Origin: Bordetella parapertussis
Lineage (GTDB): Bacteria; Pseudomonadota; Gammaproteobacteria; Burkholderiales; Burkholderiaceae_D
DNA: 64,000 nt
NCBI GenBank assembly: GCA_945866125.1
Contig: CAMBFZ010000013.1
Span: forward strand, 1-64,000
Direction: 5' to 3'
Shown here: positions 50,483 through 59,970 of the stretch, piece after piece
Numbering within the stretch: the first letter of the stretch is position 1
Layout: the number at the start of each line of letters is the position of its first letter
The notes under the pieces: generated by a model
Databases searched by the model: none
Told to the model about the DNA's origin: nothing
What the model saw: the letters and a program-made list of their open reading frames with translations, nothing else
Translations under genes and position numbers: made by a program

Positions 50483-51028
50483 TTATTGCAGCGGAATAGT
50501 ACGGAACTGGTCGCCCATATCGTCATCGTCGTCGTGGTGATGATGACCATGCGGTCCATGCACGTGCCGGTGTGCGACTTCTTCTTCGCTCGCTGCGCGC
50601 ACTTCAAGCACATTGAGCGCAAAACGCAGCGCAATACCCGCCAGAGGATGGTTACCATCCAACACGACCTTGCCATCGGCAATATCGGTCACCGTAAACA
50701 CTCTGACCTCATCGGCGTCATCGTCAATGGATTCGTCCGGAGCGCCTTCAAACTGCATGCCAATCTCCAGTTCAGCCGGCAGCGCCTCGCGCGGTTCAAT
50801 CTTGACCAGATCGGCATCATATTCGCCAAAGGCATCTTCTGGCTCAACTTGTATCGTCACCTGATAGCCACTGACCTGACCGTCCAGTGCTTCTTCGATC
50901 TTGGGCAGGGTATTGCCGAAGCCGCCGTGCAGATACACCATAGGCTCGCGGCTTTCCTCGATAAGGCTGCCCTGGACGTCTGATAATTTGTACTTCAAGG
51001 TTACGACCGTGTTCTTGGCGATCTTCAT
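50483..51028 (-). CDS. slyD: FKBP-type peptidyl-prolyl isomerase SlyD
   Basis: SlyD is a prolyl isomerase and chaperone that also delivers nickel to hydrogenase. The 181-residue product has the FKBP domain split by the insert-in-flap chaperone domain (EPEDAFGEYDADLVKIEP to NHPLAGIALRFALNVLEVR). The tail HRHVHGPHGHHHHDDDDD is the metal-binding, His-rich end typical of SlyD. It converges with mutS and is divergent from the cupin gene. Confidence 0.94.
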   Translation of the reverse strand: MKIAKNTVVTLKYKLSDVQGSLIEESREPMVYLHGGFGNTLPKIEEALDGQVSGYQVTIQVEPEDAFGEYDADLVKIEPREALPAELEIGMQFEGAPDESIDDDADEVRVFTVTDIADGKVVLDGNHPLAGIALRFALNVLEVRAASEEEVAHRHVHGPHGHHHHDDDDDMGDQFRTIPLQ

Positions 51029-51116
51029 GATGGATTCCTCTCAATTTCATCAAGCCGGATTATAACCGCGGCGCGCTGGACAGCGCACCAACAAGAGGCG
51101 CAGATATAATGGGTCG

Positions 51117-52238
51117 ATGAAAAAACCCAGCATACTTGGCGCCCTCAGCACCAAACAATTCCTGCAGGATTATTGGCAAAAAAAGCCCCTACTGATCCGT
51201 CAGGCCATTCCAAACATGCAAGCCGTGCTCTCGCGCGAAGCACTGTTTGCGCTAGCGGCGCGCGACGATACCGAGACCCGGCTGATTACGCATTTTCGCC
51301 AGCAATGGAAAATGCAGCATGGTCCGCATCATCAACTCCCCACCAGTCAGCAAAAAAACTGGACCCTGTTGGTTCAGGGTGTCAATCTGCATGATGATCA
51401 GGCCGACAAGCTGCTTCGAGAGTTCCGTTTTCTTTCTGACAGCAGACTCGATGACCTCATGATCAGCTATGCCACCGACGGCGGCGGCGTCGGCGCCCAC
51501 ATCGATTCGTATGACGTCTTCCTGCTGCAAGCACACGGCAAGCGGCGCTGGCGAATTGGGGCACAAAAAGATCTGTCCATCAAAGAAGGCCTGCCACTAA
51601 AGATTTTGCGCACCTTCACGCCGGACCAAGAATTCATTCTCGAACCCGGCGACATGCTGTACCTGCCCCCGCAGTACGCCCATGAGGGGGTGGCGATTGG
51701 CGAATGCATGACCTACTCCATCGGCTTTCGCTCGCCCGCCTGGCAGGAGATGGGCGAAGCCTTTCTGCAGTTCATGGCAGACTCGATTGATCTGCCGGGC
51801 CGCTACGCCGATCCTGCGCTGCAAGACGGCCAGCCGCCAGCCAAAATCAGCGACCATCTCATGGCTGCCGTCAGCGCGGAGCTGGCCAAATTGGCCAGCA
51901 CGCCCGAGGATAGGGCGATTTTTCTGGGTCAGTACTTAACCGAACCCAAAGCAACGGTATTTTTTGATCCCCCTCTGCGGCCGCAGCCTGCGGCACGTTT
52001 TAGCGCAGCTGCCGCCCGTCGGGGGCTCCAACTGCATCGCAAAACCCGTATGCTGTACCGCGGAAAACAGCTCTTCATCAACGGGGAATCCTTTCAGCCG
52101 GGGCGGGCCGATCAGATTTTATTGCAAGCTTTCGCCAACCAGCGCGCGATGACTGCGGAGTCTTTTAACAAGAGTTCAATCGATTTGCAGGAAAGTCTCC
52201 ACAGCTGGTATCTCGATGGGTGGATCAGTTTGCTGTAA
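51117..52238 (+). CDS. roxA: JmjC/cupin ribosomal oxygenase, RoxA (YcfD)-like
   Basis: The 373-residue product resembles YcfD/RoxA, a 2-oxoglutarate and iron oxygenase that hydroxylates an arginine of ribosomal protein L16. The segment WQKKPLLIRQAIPN near residue 20 is the usual start. The iron-binding HxD is in GGGVGAHIDSYDVFLLQ near residue 128, and the second His in PPQYAHEGVA near 185. A C-terminal winged-helix-like dimer domain follows. The start codon at 51117 lacks a strong ribosome site. Confidence 0.87.
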   Translation: MKKPSILGALSTKQFLQDYWQKKPLLIRQAIPNMQAVLSREALFALAARDDTETRLITHFRQQWKMQHGPHHQLPTSQQKNWTLLVQGVNLHDDQADKLLREFRFLSDSRLDDLMISYATDGGGVGAHIDSYDVFLLQAHGKRRWRIGAQKDLSIKEGLPLKILRTFTPDQEFILEPGDMLYLPPQYAHEGVAIGECMTYSIGFRSPAWQEMGEAFLQFMADSIDLPGRYADPALQDGQPPAKISDHLMAAVSAELAKLASTPEDRAIFLGQYLTEPKATVFFDPPLRPQPAARFSAAAARRGLQLHRKTRMLYRGKQLFINGESFQPGRADQILLQAFANQRAMTAESFNKSSIDLQESLHSWYLDGWISLL

Positions 52239-52307
52239 ACCGCCTGTTTCTGCGCACCAAAAGTGCGCCGAAGGCGTGCTAGGCCTATGATTTTACTAAG
52301 AAACGGC

Positions 52308-52337
52308 TTGCAAGCTTTTCAATAAAGCCAGTATAAT
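52308..52337 (+). promoter_or_regulatory. Sigma-70 promoter upstream of the Ala/Pro-rich lipoprotein
   Basis: TTGCAA (52308-52313) and an exact TATAAT (52332-52337) are spaced by 18 bases, 143 bases before the lipoprotein ATG. The 240-base gap holds no other feature; a long leader is implied. Confidence 0.7.
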
Positions 52338-52479
52338 TTCCGGCTAGGAAGTTTAGAAGATGCGGCAGTGCGTCAAACGTTTCTGTCAAATCCCAAAAAG
52401 CATCCTGAAAGTGCGATAACTACCGGTAGTTATTAATCAAATTTGAAGCGTTACTTTTATACTTAACTGAAGGAATATC

Positions 52480-52680
52480 ATGAAAAAATCGTTGCTGATC
52501 GCTTCCCTGCTGGCTTTGGCTCTGGCTGCTTGCGGCAAAAAAGAAGAAGCCGCTGCTCCTGCACCTGCACCAGCACCTGCAGCTGAAGCTCCAGCTGCTG
52601 CACCTGCTGCTCCTGCTGCTGAAGCTCCAGCCGCTGCACCTGCCGCTCCTGCTGCACCTGCTGCTGAAGAAAAGAAGTAA
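52480..52680 (+). CDS. Small Ala/Pro-rich lipoprotein
   Basis: The 66-residue product has a lipoprotein signal (MKKSLLIASLLALALAAC, lipobox LAAC) and a short mature part GKKEEAAAPAPAPAP followed by two copies of a 12-residue Ala/Pro/Glu unit and a KK end. It is likely a flexible outer-membrane-anchored peptide. GAAGGAATATC before the ATG is the ribosome site. A clear promoter and a UUCG terminator make this a complete single-gene unit. The function is unknown; similar small lipoproteins occur in relatives. Confidence 0.85.
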   Translation: MKKSLLIASLLALALAACGKKEEAAAPAPAPAPAAEAPAAAPAAPAAEAPAAAPAAPAAPAAEEKK

Positions 52681-52695
52681 TTTTCGGTCGCTCGA

Positions 52696-52727
52696 AAAAA
52701 AGCCACTCTTCGGAGTGGCTTTTTTTT
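52696..52727 (+). terminator. UUCG-loop terminator after the small lipoprotein
   Basis: GCCACTC pairs with GAGTGGC around a stable TTCG tetraloop, extended by A/T pairs, and is followed by eight Ts. It is a textbook Rho-independent terminator on the plus strand. Confidence 0.95.
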
Positions 52728-52749
52728 ACCATCACAATCTGCACCATCC

Positions 52750-53532
52750 TCAGCCTTCGCGCTGACAAGCCAACCAGCCAAAGCCCTCCTCCTGAGAGGC
52801 AATCAGTACCTCAACCTGCTCCGTCTCCACCACCGATGCAATGGCTGCCTGCGCCAAAGCCGGCGTATTATTTTGCTGCGACAGATGCGCACCAACGACC
52901 TTGTTAAGTCGGCCACGGTCGAGCGCACTCAGGATTTCTGCCGCGTGTTCGTTCGACAAATGTCCATAGGGGCCGCCGATACGAGCCTTCAAGGAAGGTG
53001 GGTAAGGCGAATCAGCCAGCAATTGCCGATCGTGGTTACACTCCAGTAGCAAGGCGTCACAGCCACCCAACGCAGCAATCAGATGCGCAGTGGGCTGGCC
53101 AGCATCCGTCAAGACGCCCAACCGATGGCGCCCGCTGGTGACCACAAACTGCACAGGCTCACGCGCATCGTGCGGCACGGTATAGGGCAAAATTTCCAGT
53201 TCACCAATACACAGCGGCATGCTGTCGCGACAAAAATGAAGATCGACCCCCTCAGCATGACGCGCCACCGCCTGCCAGGTGCCATAACTCAGCCACACAG
53301 GCAAGCCATAGCGGCGCGCTAGCTTAAACACACCGCCGACATGATCTTGATGCTCATGGGTGACAAGAATCCCTGCGAGCGATGCCGGCGCAATCGCCAG
53401 CCGCTGCAAACGGCGCTCGGTCTCGCGCAGCGCAAAGCCGCAGTCGAGCAAAACCGTGGTTGGATTGGTAGAACCGGAGGAAATTAACAGCCCATTGCCT
53501 TCGCTGCCGCTACCAAGGCTGGCGAATTTCAC
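52750..53532 (-). CDS. Metallo-beta-lactamase-fold hydrolase (YycJ/WalJ-like)
   Basis: The 260-residue product has the metal-binding signature VTHEHQDHVGGV near residue 60, with a start KFASLGSGSEGNGLLI like YycJ-type proteins, and further metal ligands in ECNHD near 167 and GPYGHLSNEHAAE near 188. The family contains nucleases and phosphodiesterases; the substrate is not known. The frame ends 40 bases upstream of where bamC starts to be read out, on the same strand as bamC and dapA. Confidence 0.87.
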   Translation of the reverse strand: MKFASLGSGSEGNGLLISSGSTNPTTVLLDCGFALRETERRLQRLAIAPASLAGILVTHEHQDHVGGVFKLARRYGLPVWLSYGTWQAVARHAEGVDLHFCRDSMPLCIGELEILPYTVPHDAREPVQFVVTSGRHRLGVLTDAGQPTAHLIAALGGCDALLLECNHDRQLLADSPYPPSLKARIGGPYGHLSNEHAAEILSALDRGRLNKVVGAHLSQQNNTPALAQAAIASVVETEQVEVLIASQEEGFGWLACQREG

Positions 53533-53572
53533 GCGCAGCCCCGGTAGGAGTAAAGGCCCATAGCGTAGAGAA

Positions 53573-54763
53573 TTATTTCAGTTGGTCGTTGAGCAGAGTG
53601 AGGATGCGATCAGCATTGGCCGACGTGGTCAGTGCACCCTGATCATCCAGCACCCGCAAACGGCTAACGTCACCATCAGGCTTGAGCACAATACGGTAGC
53701 GCAGGGCCGACTTCTTGTCATCTTTGCTGCTAAAGAGACGAGAGAAAAATCCCGGCTCGCTGGCTTTGTTTTCTGCGTCACTGCCCTGATCAACATAGCG
53801 CACAAAGTAGAGCCCACGCGAACGGTCACGGTCCTCAACGGTGAAGCCAACCCGGTCTAACGCCAGCCCAACACGACGCCATGCGCGATCGAACGCCTCA
53901 TCAATTTTAACGAAAGCGCCTGCCTTGTCTTTTTCAATCCGCGCACGCAAGGGCGCGGGCTGGGCTGCAGCGACGGCTGCCTTGGCCACTTTTTCTTCCG
54001 TACCAAGGCGCACCATCATGCGACCTAAAAACTCGGCTTCCAGCTCGGGGTCCGGCGCGCGCGGGGTCCACACGGTTCTTTCCTTGAGCTGACCGGCCGT
54101 CACTTCGGCTGCGCCCCGATGGCTGATAAAAATCTCGGTCGACCCATCCGCATTGCGCTCAAGTCGTGTGCGGAATTTATCGCGCTCGCCGGTCGAATAC
54201 AACGAGTCCATGACTTTGCCCAGCGCGCTGCGAATAAAATCCTGCGGAATCTTGGCGCGATTTTCAGCCCAGTCGGTTTCCATTACGCCGGCTTCCGGCA
54301 ACTCGATGTTGAGCAGAAAACCATTTTCCTGCCAAAAATCTTTGATCCTAGGCCACAGCAGCTCAGGCGATTGCTTAACGACCAGCCACCGCTGATTACC
54401 GCTGCGCTCAATGCGCATATCGGCTGTTTGCTTGGGAGCGGCTGCGTCAACGGCTTCGGCCGGCTTGGCGGCACCCGTTTTGCCGGCGCTCTCGGCGTTG
54501 AAGCTCGACGCCGTTGCAGTACCACGCGCACTACCATCAGGCGTCGCGTAACGGTTGTCGGCTTTTAACTGCGTTAAATCAGGCGGCACTTCCAGACCTG
54601 ATTTTTTAACGGTTTGCGTTGCACTCTTGTAGTCGATTTTTTCAGGCTCAAGCATGCTGGAGACCGAGCTGCAGCCACTCAGCCCGGCAAGCAGGAAACC
54701 ACTGCACAACAACGGGGGCAAAACGGAAAAACGATGTTTCAAATACAGCAAGGGAGTGTTCAT
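53573..54763 (-). CDS. bamC: Outer membrane assembly lipoprotein BamC
   Basis: BamC is a lipoprotein of the BAM complex, which inserts beta-barrel proteins into the outer membrane. The 396-residue product has a signal ending in the lipobox LSGC near residue 31, the conserved unstructured segment PEKIDYKSATQTVKKSGLEVPPDL trimmed here to its start PEKIDYKSA, and two helix-grip domains. The start at 54763 is chosen because it directly precedes the signal; the frame begins 13 codons earlier. It follows dapA, the conserved neighbour (the gene was once named dapX). Confidence 0.92.
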   Translation of the reverse strand: MNTPLLYLKHRFSVLPPLLCSGFLLAGLSGCSSVSSMLEPEKIDYKSATQTVKKSGLEVPPDLTQLKADNRYATPDGSARGTATASSFNAESAGKTGAAKPAEAVDAAAPKQTADMRIERSGNQRWLVVKQSPELLWPRIKDFWQENGFLLNIELPEAGVMETDWAENRAKIPQDFIRSALGKVMDSLYSTGERDKFRTRLERNADGSTEIFISHRGAAEVTAGQLKERTVWTPRAPDPELEAEFLGRMMVRLGTEEKVAKAAVAAAQPAPLRARIEKDKAGAFVKIDEAFDRAWRRVGLALDRVGFTVEDRDRSRGLYFVRYVDQGSDAENKASEPGFFSRLFSSKDDKKSALRYRIVLKPDGDVSRLRVLDDQGALTTSANADRILTLLNDQLK

Positions 54764-54798
54764 GTGAGCGCGCAAACAGGTGAAAGGAAGCAAGCAGG

Positions 54799-55677
54799 TC
54801 ATTGTAATACAGAGGATTGGCGCAATGCAGCACGAACCGTCTCGTGATGGCTAGCCCCGAGCGTCACCAGCGGCAAGCGTATACCGGTGGGCATCATGCC
54901 CATCTGCGCCAGCGCCCATTTGACGGGCACCGGATTGGGCTCGATGAAAAGTTTACTGTGCAAAGGCAGCAGTCGATCATTAATCTCGATCGCCTTGGCG
55001 ACCTGCCCTGCCATCGCGGCGACACACAATTCATGCATCGCACGCGGGGCGACATTGGCGGTCACGGAGATATTGCCATGCGCCCCGCAAAACATCAGGG
55101 CCATCGCCGTTGCATCATCACCGGAGTACACGGCAAAGCTGGAAGGCACATCGTGTAGTAACTCGGTGCCGCGTGCCAGGTTGCCCGTGGCGTCCTTAAC
55201 ACCAACGATGCCGGGTATGGCAGCCAGGCGCACGATAGTCTCGTTGCTCATGTCGGCCACGGTCCGACCGGGTACGTTATAGAGAATGACGGGCAGATCG
55301 ACCGACTCGGCGATCTTCTTGAAATGCTGGAACATGCCCTCCTGGGTGGGCCGGTTGTAATAAGGTACCACCTGCAGCGACGCATCCGCACCGACGCTTT
55401 TGGCAAAACGGGTCAGCTCAATTGCCTCAGCAGTCGAATTACCACCGGTGCCGGCAATGACTGGAATACGGCCGGCCACATGGGCAACGGCGGCCTTGAT
55501 CAACTCACAATGCTCTTCCACCGACACGGTCGGCGATTCGCCCGTGGTGCCCACGATCACGATGGCATCGGTGCCTTCGGCAATATGCCAGTCAATCAGC
55601 TTACGCAGCGCTGGCATATCCAGACTGCCGTCGTCGTGCATCGGGGTCACTATCGCAACTATGCTGCCCTTGATCAT
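54799..55677 (-). CDS. dapA: 4-hydroxy-tetrahydrodipicolinate synthase
   Basis: DapA condenses pyruvate and aspartate semialdehyde, the first step to lysine and diaminopimelate. The 292-residue product has the GTTGESPTV segment near residue 43, YYNRPTQEGMFQHF near 107, the tyrosine in YNVPGRT near 133, and the Schiff-base lysine in GIVGVKDATGN near 161. The start at 55677 gives the normal length; the frame opens 16 codons earlier. bamC follows 35 bases downstream. Confidence 0.96.
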   Translation of the reverse strand: MIKGSIVAIVTPMHDDGSLDMPALRKLIDWHIAEGTDAIVIVGTTGESPTVSVEEHCELIKAAVAHVAGRIPVIAGTGGNSTAEAIELTRFAKSVGADASLQVVPYYNRPTQEGMFQHFKKIAESVDLPVILYNVPGRTVADMSNETIVRLAAIPGIVGVKDATGNLARGTELLHDVPSSFAVYSGDDATAMALMFCGAHGNISVTANVAPRAMHELCVAAMAGQVAKAIEINDRLLPLHSKLFIEPNPVPVKWALAQMGMMPTGIRLPLVTLGASHHETVRAALRQSSVLQ

Positions 55678-55785
55678 GGTTGATCCATCGCAAAAATCAA
55701 AACCGTGATTGTAGCGGATCGGCATGCCCTGGGGGAGCCTGACGAAGGAGATTAGCCCGGACTATGACGGGTTTGGCGCAGTTGC

Positions 55786-56433
55786 CTAATTCAACTGCAG
55801 CTGCTGATAGCGAGCCTGGCCATCTGCCTTGCGCAGACAAATCCGCTGCACCATCGCTGGCTTGGGTGCGGCCACATAGCCATCTTCAAAGGCCAACACC
55901 CGCAGGTCTGACGCGCGCTGGGCCAGCGTCAGCAATTCGCCCGGCTGTAACAAAAACGCCGGGTTGGAAGGTTTGCCAAAAAGGCCATTGCCATCAGCAA
56001 AGGTCTCGGCGATCAGCACGCCGCCGGGCGCCAGGCTCGCCAGCATCGCGTCAAACAGCGGACGGTGCAGATAATTAGTCACCACGATGCCAGCAAAACG
56101 CGCCGGTGCAAACGGCCAGTCGGGATGCTGCGCAGCCTGCTCGCTTTCCAGATCAAACTGCAAAGTCTGCAGCGCGGCGTGACCTGCGGCCTGAATAATC
56201 GCCAGCGCCGCCAAGTCACGATCCACCGCCAGCACAGGATGCCCAAGCCCGGTTATCAAGGGCACGTGCCGCCCGCTTCCACAAGCCAGATCGAGCACCA
56301 GCCCGGCCGGCATCAGTCCGGCAAAACGACCCACCCAACCCGAAGGCTCGGCGCTCAACACAGGCGATGCCGACGCAGGCTTGGCGATCTTCGTGATGTT
56401 AGTTATAGGACAGCCCCATTTCTTCACGGACAT
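55786..56433 (-). CDS. SAM-dependent methyltransferase
   Basis: The product is up to 215 residues and has the class I methyltransferase SAM motif LVLDLACGSGRHVPLITGLG, then VLAVDRDLAALAII and IVVTNYLHRPLFDAML. The substrate is not evident. The true start is unclear: an ATG at 56433 overlaps trpS by 35 bases, and a GTG at 56361 would begin after the trpS stop. The frame is cut short of the usual ribosome site in both cases. It lies between trpS and dapA. Confidence 0.8.
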   Translation of the reverse strand: MSVKKWGCPITNITKIAKPASASPVLSAEPSGWVGRFAGLMPAGLVLDLACGSGRHVPLITGLGHPVLAVDRDLAALAIIQAAGHAALQTLQFDLESEQAAQHPDWPFAPARFAGIVVTNYLHRPLFDAMLASLAPGGVLIAETFADGNGLFGKPSNPAFLLQPGELLTLAQRASDLRVLAFEDGYVAAPKPAMVQRICLRKADGQARYQQLQLN

Positions 56434-57601
56434 CGCGCATGGTGTCCTGCGCATGCTTGCGAGCGACATCGCAGCCGTCGGCCACGATCGCGCGCACAAG
56501 AGAGGGATCATCAAGATATTGCTGGGCGCGCTCGCGCATCGGCTCCTGCTCTTTCAGGATCGCATCGATCACGGGCTGTTTGCACTCGAGGCAGCCAATG
56601 CCGGCCGACTTGCAGCCTTTGACGACCCACTCTTTGGTGACGGTGTCGGAATAGACCTGATGAAATTGCCAGACCGGACATTTGTCCGGATCGCCCGGGT
56701 CGGTCCTGCGGACTCGTGCCGGATCGGTAGGCATCGTGCGGATTTTTTTCGTCACTGTCTCACTGTCATCGCGCAAGGCAATCGTATTGCCATAGCTCTT
56801 GGACATTTTTTGGCCGTCCAGACCCGGCAAGCGCGACGCCTCCGTCAACAAAGACTGCGGCTCAACGAGGATCAGCTTGCGGCTACCTTCGAGATAACCA
56901 AACAGGCGCTCACGATCGCTCATGGAAAGGTTCTGCGCATCATCAAGCATGGCCTTGGCCTGTTCGAGTGCATCTTCCTTGCCCTGCTCTTGATACTCGG
57001 TACGCAGTTCGTGATACAGCTTGGCGCGCTTGGTGCCGAGCTTTTTGACTGCATCGCGCGCTTTTTCTTCAAAATCTTTTTCGCGTCCGTACAGGTGATT
57101 AAAGCGCCGCGCTATTTCACGCATCATTTCTACGTGTGGCACCTGATCTTCACCCACTGGCACCATACTGGCGCGGTAGATCAGCACATCAGCGGCTTGC
57201 AGCAGCGGATAGCCGAGAAAACCATACGTCGCCAGATCACGATCGGCGAGTTTTTCCTGCTGATCTTTGTAAGTAGGCACGCGTTCGAGCCAGCCCAGCG
57301 GGGTCGACATCGACAGCAGCAGATGCAGCTCTGCGTGCTCAGGCACTTTGGACTGAATAAAAATAGTCGACTGCGACGGGTCAATGCCGGCGGCTAGCCA
57401 ATCAATGACCATGTCCCAAGTACTGGACTCAATAACCGACGGATCATCATAGTGCGTCGTGAGTGCATGCCAGTCGGCGACAAAAAACAGGCATGGGTGC
57501 TCGGACTGCAGCCGTACCCAGTTTTTTAAGGCGCCGTGATAATGACCAAGATGCAGTGCGCCAGTGGGGCGCATGCCAGAGACAACACGATCGGGATACA
57601 T
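56399..57601 (-). CDS. trpS: Tryptophanyl-tRNA synthetase
   Basis: The enzyme charges tRNA-Trp. The 400-residue product is a class I synthetase with VSGMRPTGALHLGHYHGAL near residue 8 (HIGH-like motif HLGH) and the KMSKSYGN motif near 222. An insertion around residues 115-215 makes it longer than the 334-residue E. coli form, as in other Betaproteobacteria. It follows the M50 protease gene closely on the same strand. Confidence 0.96.
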   Translation of the reverse strand: MYPDRVVSGMRPTGALHLGHYHGALKNWVRLQSEHPCLFFVADWHALTTHYDDPSVIESSTWDMVIDWLAAGIDPSQSTIFIQSKVPEHAELHLLLSMSTPLGWLERVPTYKDQQEKLADRDLATYGFLGYPLLQAADVLIYRASMVPVGEDQVPHVEMMREIARRFNHLYGREKDFEEKARDAVKKLGTKRAKLYHELRTEYQEQGKEDALEQAKAMLDDAQNLSMSDRERLFGYLEGSRKLILVEPQSLLTEASRLPGLDGQKMSKSYGNTIALRDDSETVTKKIRTMPTDPARVRRTDPGDPDKCPVWQFHQVYSDTVTKEWVVKGCKSAGIGCLECKQPVIDAILKEQEPMRERAQQYLDDPSLVRAIVADGCDVARKHAQDTMRDVREEMGLSYN

Positions 57602-57608
57602 AGCGAGC

Positions 57609-58265
57609 TCAGTTCAGAAGAAAATTTAGCGGGGAGATTAACAAGGCCAACAACATATTTGCACCGGAGATCACGGGGGCCATCCAGTAGTGCAGCAGGT
57701 TCATCATCATCAGGCCCAGCACAATGAAAAACCCATAAGGCTCAATGCGAGCAAATCGATATGCATAGCGATTGGGCAGCAAACTTGTCAAGATGCGTCC
57801 ACCATCGAGGGGTGGCAAAGGAAACAGGTTAAAAGCAAACAAGACCAGATTGATAAAAATACCAGCCTTGGCCACGCGATAAAAATATTCTTCTTCCAGC
57901 CCGCCTGCGCCCAACACCAGAAACAAGCTCATCCAAAGCAGTGCCATCACAAAATTGGCCATCGGCCCCGCTAGCGCCACCCACAACATCTGTTTTTTGG
58001 GATTACGCAGCCGCGAAAAATCGACCGGTACCGGCTTAGCATAGCCAAACAAAAACGGGCTGCTCATCAGGGCCAGCACCAAAGGTATCAGGATGGTGCC
58101 GACCGGATCGATGTGCTTGAGGGGATTCAAGCTCATGCGCCCTTGCGAATACGCAGTCAGGTCCCCAAAATATTTTGCCGCATAGGCATGCGCAGCTTCG
58201 TGCAGGGTAATGGCAAAAACAATGGGTAATGCATAAACCGCAATGGTTTGAATAATCTCGTTCAT
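57609..58265 (-). CDS. Site-2 protease family (M50) membrane protein
   Basis: The 218-residue membrane protein has the zinc motif HEAAHAYAAKYFGD near residue 22 and the second motif NLFPLPPLDGGRIL near 145, with about five hydrophobic segments. M50 proteases cut proteins within the membrane; the substrates of this short class are unknown. It lies between the YciO-type gene and trpS on the same strand, a conserved order in Betaproteobacteria. Confidence 0.92.
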   Translation of the reverse strand: MNEIIQTIAVYALPIVFAITLHEAAHAYAAKYFGDLTAYSQGRMSLNPLKHIDPVGTILIPLVLALMSSPFLFGYAKPVPVDFSRLRNPKKQMLWVALAGPMANFVMALLWMSLFLVLGAGGLEEEYFYRVAKAGIFINLVLFAFNLFPLPPLDGGRILTSLLPNRYAYRFARIEPYGFFIVLGLMMMNLLHYWMAPVISGANMLLALLISPLNFLLN

Positions 58266-58305
58266 CCGCGGGATTTTATCAGAGGGACCCTGCCACTTTC
58301 ATTTA

Positions 58306-58926
58306 TCAGCCAAACAAAGCCGAGTCGCCCCTGCCCTGCCGCAAGACCACCGGTTCATCGCCGCTCAAATCAACCACCGTGGTCGGTTCAAGACGGCAGC
58401 TGCCGCCATCGATCACCAGATCAACTTGCTTTTCCAATAACGCCCGGATTTCCTGCGGGTCATTGAGCGGCATGGTTTCGCCTTGTGGGATCAGCGTTGT
58501 TCCCAACAGCGGCTGCCCCAATTCCTCAAGCAGTGCCTGAAAAATTGCGTGCTCGGGCACCCGCAAGCCGATTGTCTTGCGCGAAGGATGGGAGAGACGA
58601 CGCGGCACCTCCTTCGTCGCCTCAAGGATAAACGTGTAGGGTCCGGGCGTGGCTGACTTGAGCAAGCGGTACTGTCGGTTATCGACCTTCGCATAGACAG
58701 CGATCTCGGACAAATCACGACACAGTAATGTCAGATGATGCTTATCATCGACGCCACGAATGCGACGTAGCCGTTCGACTGCGCCTTTATCATCGAGGTG
58801 GCAAACCAGCGCATAACTCGAATCCGTTGGTACAGCAATAATCCCGCCGCTGTCGACGATCTGCACCGCCTGCTTTATTAAGCGCAGCTGCGGGTTATCG
58901 GGATGAATCTGAAAAAATTGGCTCAT
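58306..58926 (-). CDS. Sua5/YciO/YrdC-family protein
   Basis: The 206-residue product has the YrdC fold: VDSGGIIAVPTDSSYALVCH, RIRGVDDKHHLTLLCRDLSE, and ATPGPYTFILEATKEVPRR. TsaC proteins of this family make threonylcarbamoyl-AMP for tRNA modification; the spelling here (KKHHLTLLCRD-type) is closer to YciO, whose role is less certain. The length fits YciO. It is followed by the M50 protease gene. Confidence 0.87.
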   Translation of the reverse strand: MSQFFQIHPDNPQLRLIKQAVQIVDSGGIIAVPTDSSYALVCHLDDKGAVERLRRIRGVDDKHHLTLLCRDLSEIAVYAKVDNRQYRLLKSATPGPYTFILEATKEVPRRLSHPSRKTIGLRVPEHAIFQALLEELGQPLLGTTLIPQGETMPLNDPQEIRALLEKQVDLVIDGGSCRLEPTTVVDLSGDEPVVLRQGRGDSALFG

Positions 58927-58995
58927 GCAAAAAGGGACCTGAAAAATAAAACGGCGACAGCCGCGAGGCTGTCGCCGAACCGGGATAAATCAAAC

Positions 58996-59868
58996 TCAGC
59001 GCGGGCTGTGTAGCGCGGCGATCCGCTCTTCAATCGGTGGATGGCTGGAAAACAGCTCCATAAACCCGGACGACTGATTAATACCCAGTGCTGCCACTGA
59101 TTGCGGTAAATGACTCGATTCCAATCCACCCAGCCGCTGCAAGGCATGCACCATCGGCTGCGCGCTGCCCAGCAAACTGGCCGAACCGGCATCGGCCCGG
59201 AATTCACGGTGACGCGAAAACCAGGCCACAATCATCGACGCCATGATACCGAAAACAATTTGACACACTAACACCGAGACCGTGTAACCAATACCGGGGG
59301 CATCATTGCTGTTACGCGCCATGGCACGATCGACCGCGTAGCCTACGACCCGCGAGAGAAACACCACAAAAGTATTCACCACGCCTTGCAGCAAAGTCAT
59401 TGTCACCATGTCGCCATTGGCAATGTGAGCGATTTCATGACCGAGCACGGCCTCAACTTCTTCCCGCGTCATGTTGAGCAGCAAACCACTGGAAACCGCC
59501 ACCAGCGCTTCATCACGGAACGCACCCGTCGCAAACGCATTGGGCTCACCATCGTACACCGCCACCTCCGGCATACCAATGCCGGCGCGCGCGGCCAACC
59601 GGCTTACGGTTTCAAGCAGCCACTGCTCGGTCGAATTCATCGGCTGCGTAATGACATTGGCGCCAGTTGACCACTTGGCCATCGGCTTACTGATCAACAG
59701 CGAAATGATCGAGCCGGTAAAACCGACCACCAGCGAAAACACCAGCAGCATGCCCACATTGAGGCCCTGTGCAGTCAGGAAGCGATTAACGCCCAATACG
59801 GACAGAACAATTGACAGCACCGCCACAACGGCAATATTGGTCAGTACAAATAGCAAAATTCTTTTCAT
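58996..59868 (-). CDS. htpX: Membrane protease HtpX
   Basis: HtpX is a zinc metalloprotease of the inner membrane that removes damaged membrane proteins. The 290-residue product starts MKRILLFVLTNIAVVAVLS, has two N-terminal membrane helices, the zinc motif VLGHEIAHIANGDMVTM near residue 138, two more helices, and the third ligand region FRADAGSA near 217. The ATG at 59868 is chosen from the family start; the frame opens eight codons earlier. Confidence 0.95.
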   Translation of the reverse strand: MKRILLFVLTNIAVVAVLSIVLSVLGVNRFLTAQGLNVGMLLVFSLVVGFTGSIISLLISKPMAKWSTGANVITQPMNSTEQWLLETVSRLAARAGIGMPEVAVYDGEPNAFATGAFRDEALVAVSSGLLLNMTREEVEAVLGHEIAHIANGDMVTMTLLQGVVNTFVVFLSRVVGYAVDRAMARNSNDAPGIGYTVSVLVCQIVFGIMASMIVAWFSRHREFRADAGSASLLGSAQPMVHALQRLGGLESSHLPQSVAALGINQSSGFMELFSSHPPIEERIAALHSPR

Positions 59869-59970
59869 AGCCTGAGTTCTCCTAGTCTTCACTGACAGCC
59901 AACGTCAGCAGACGTCAGCTGTCCTGATATCGGGATGCAGTGATTCTTTTCAAGCACACCTCGTTAAGGT

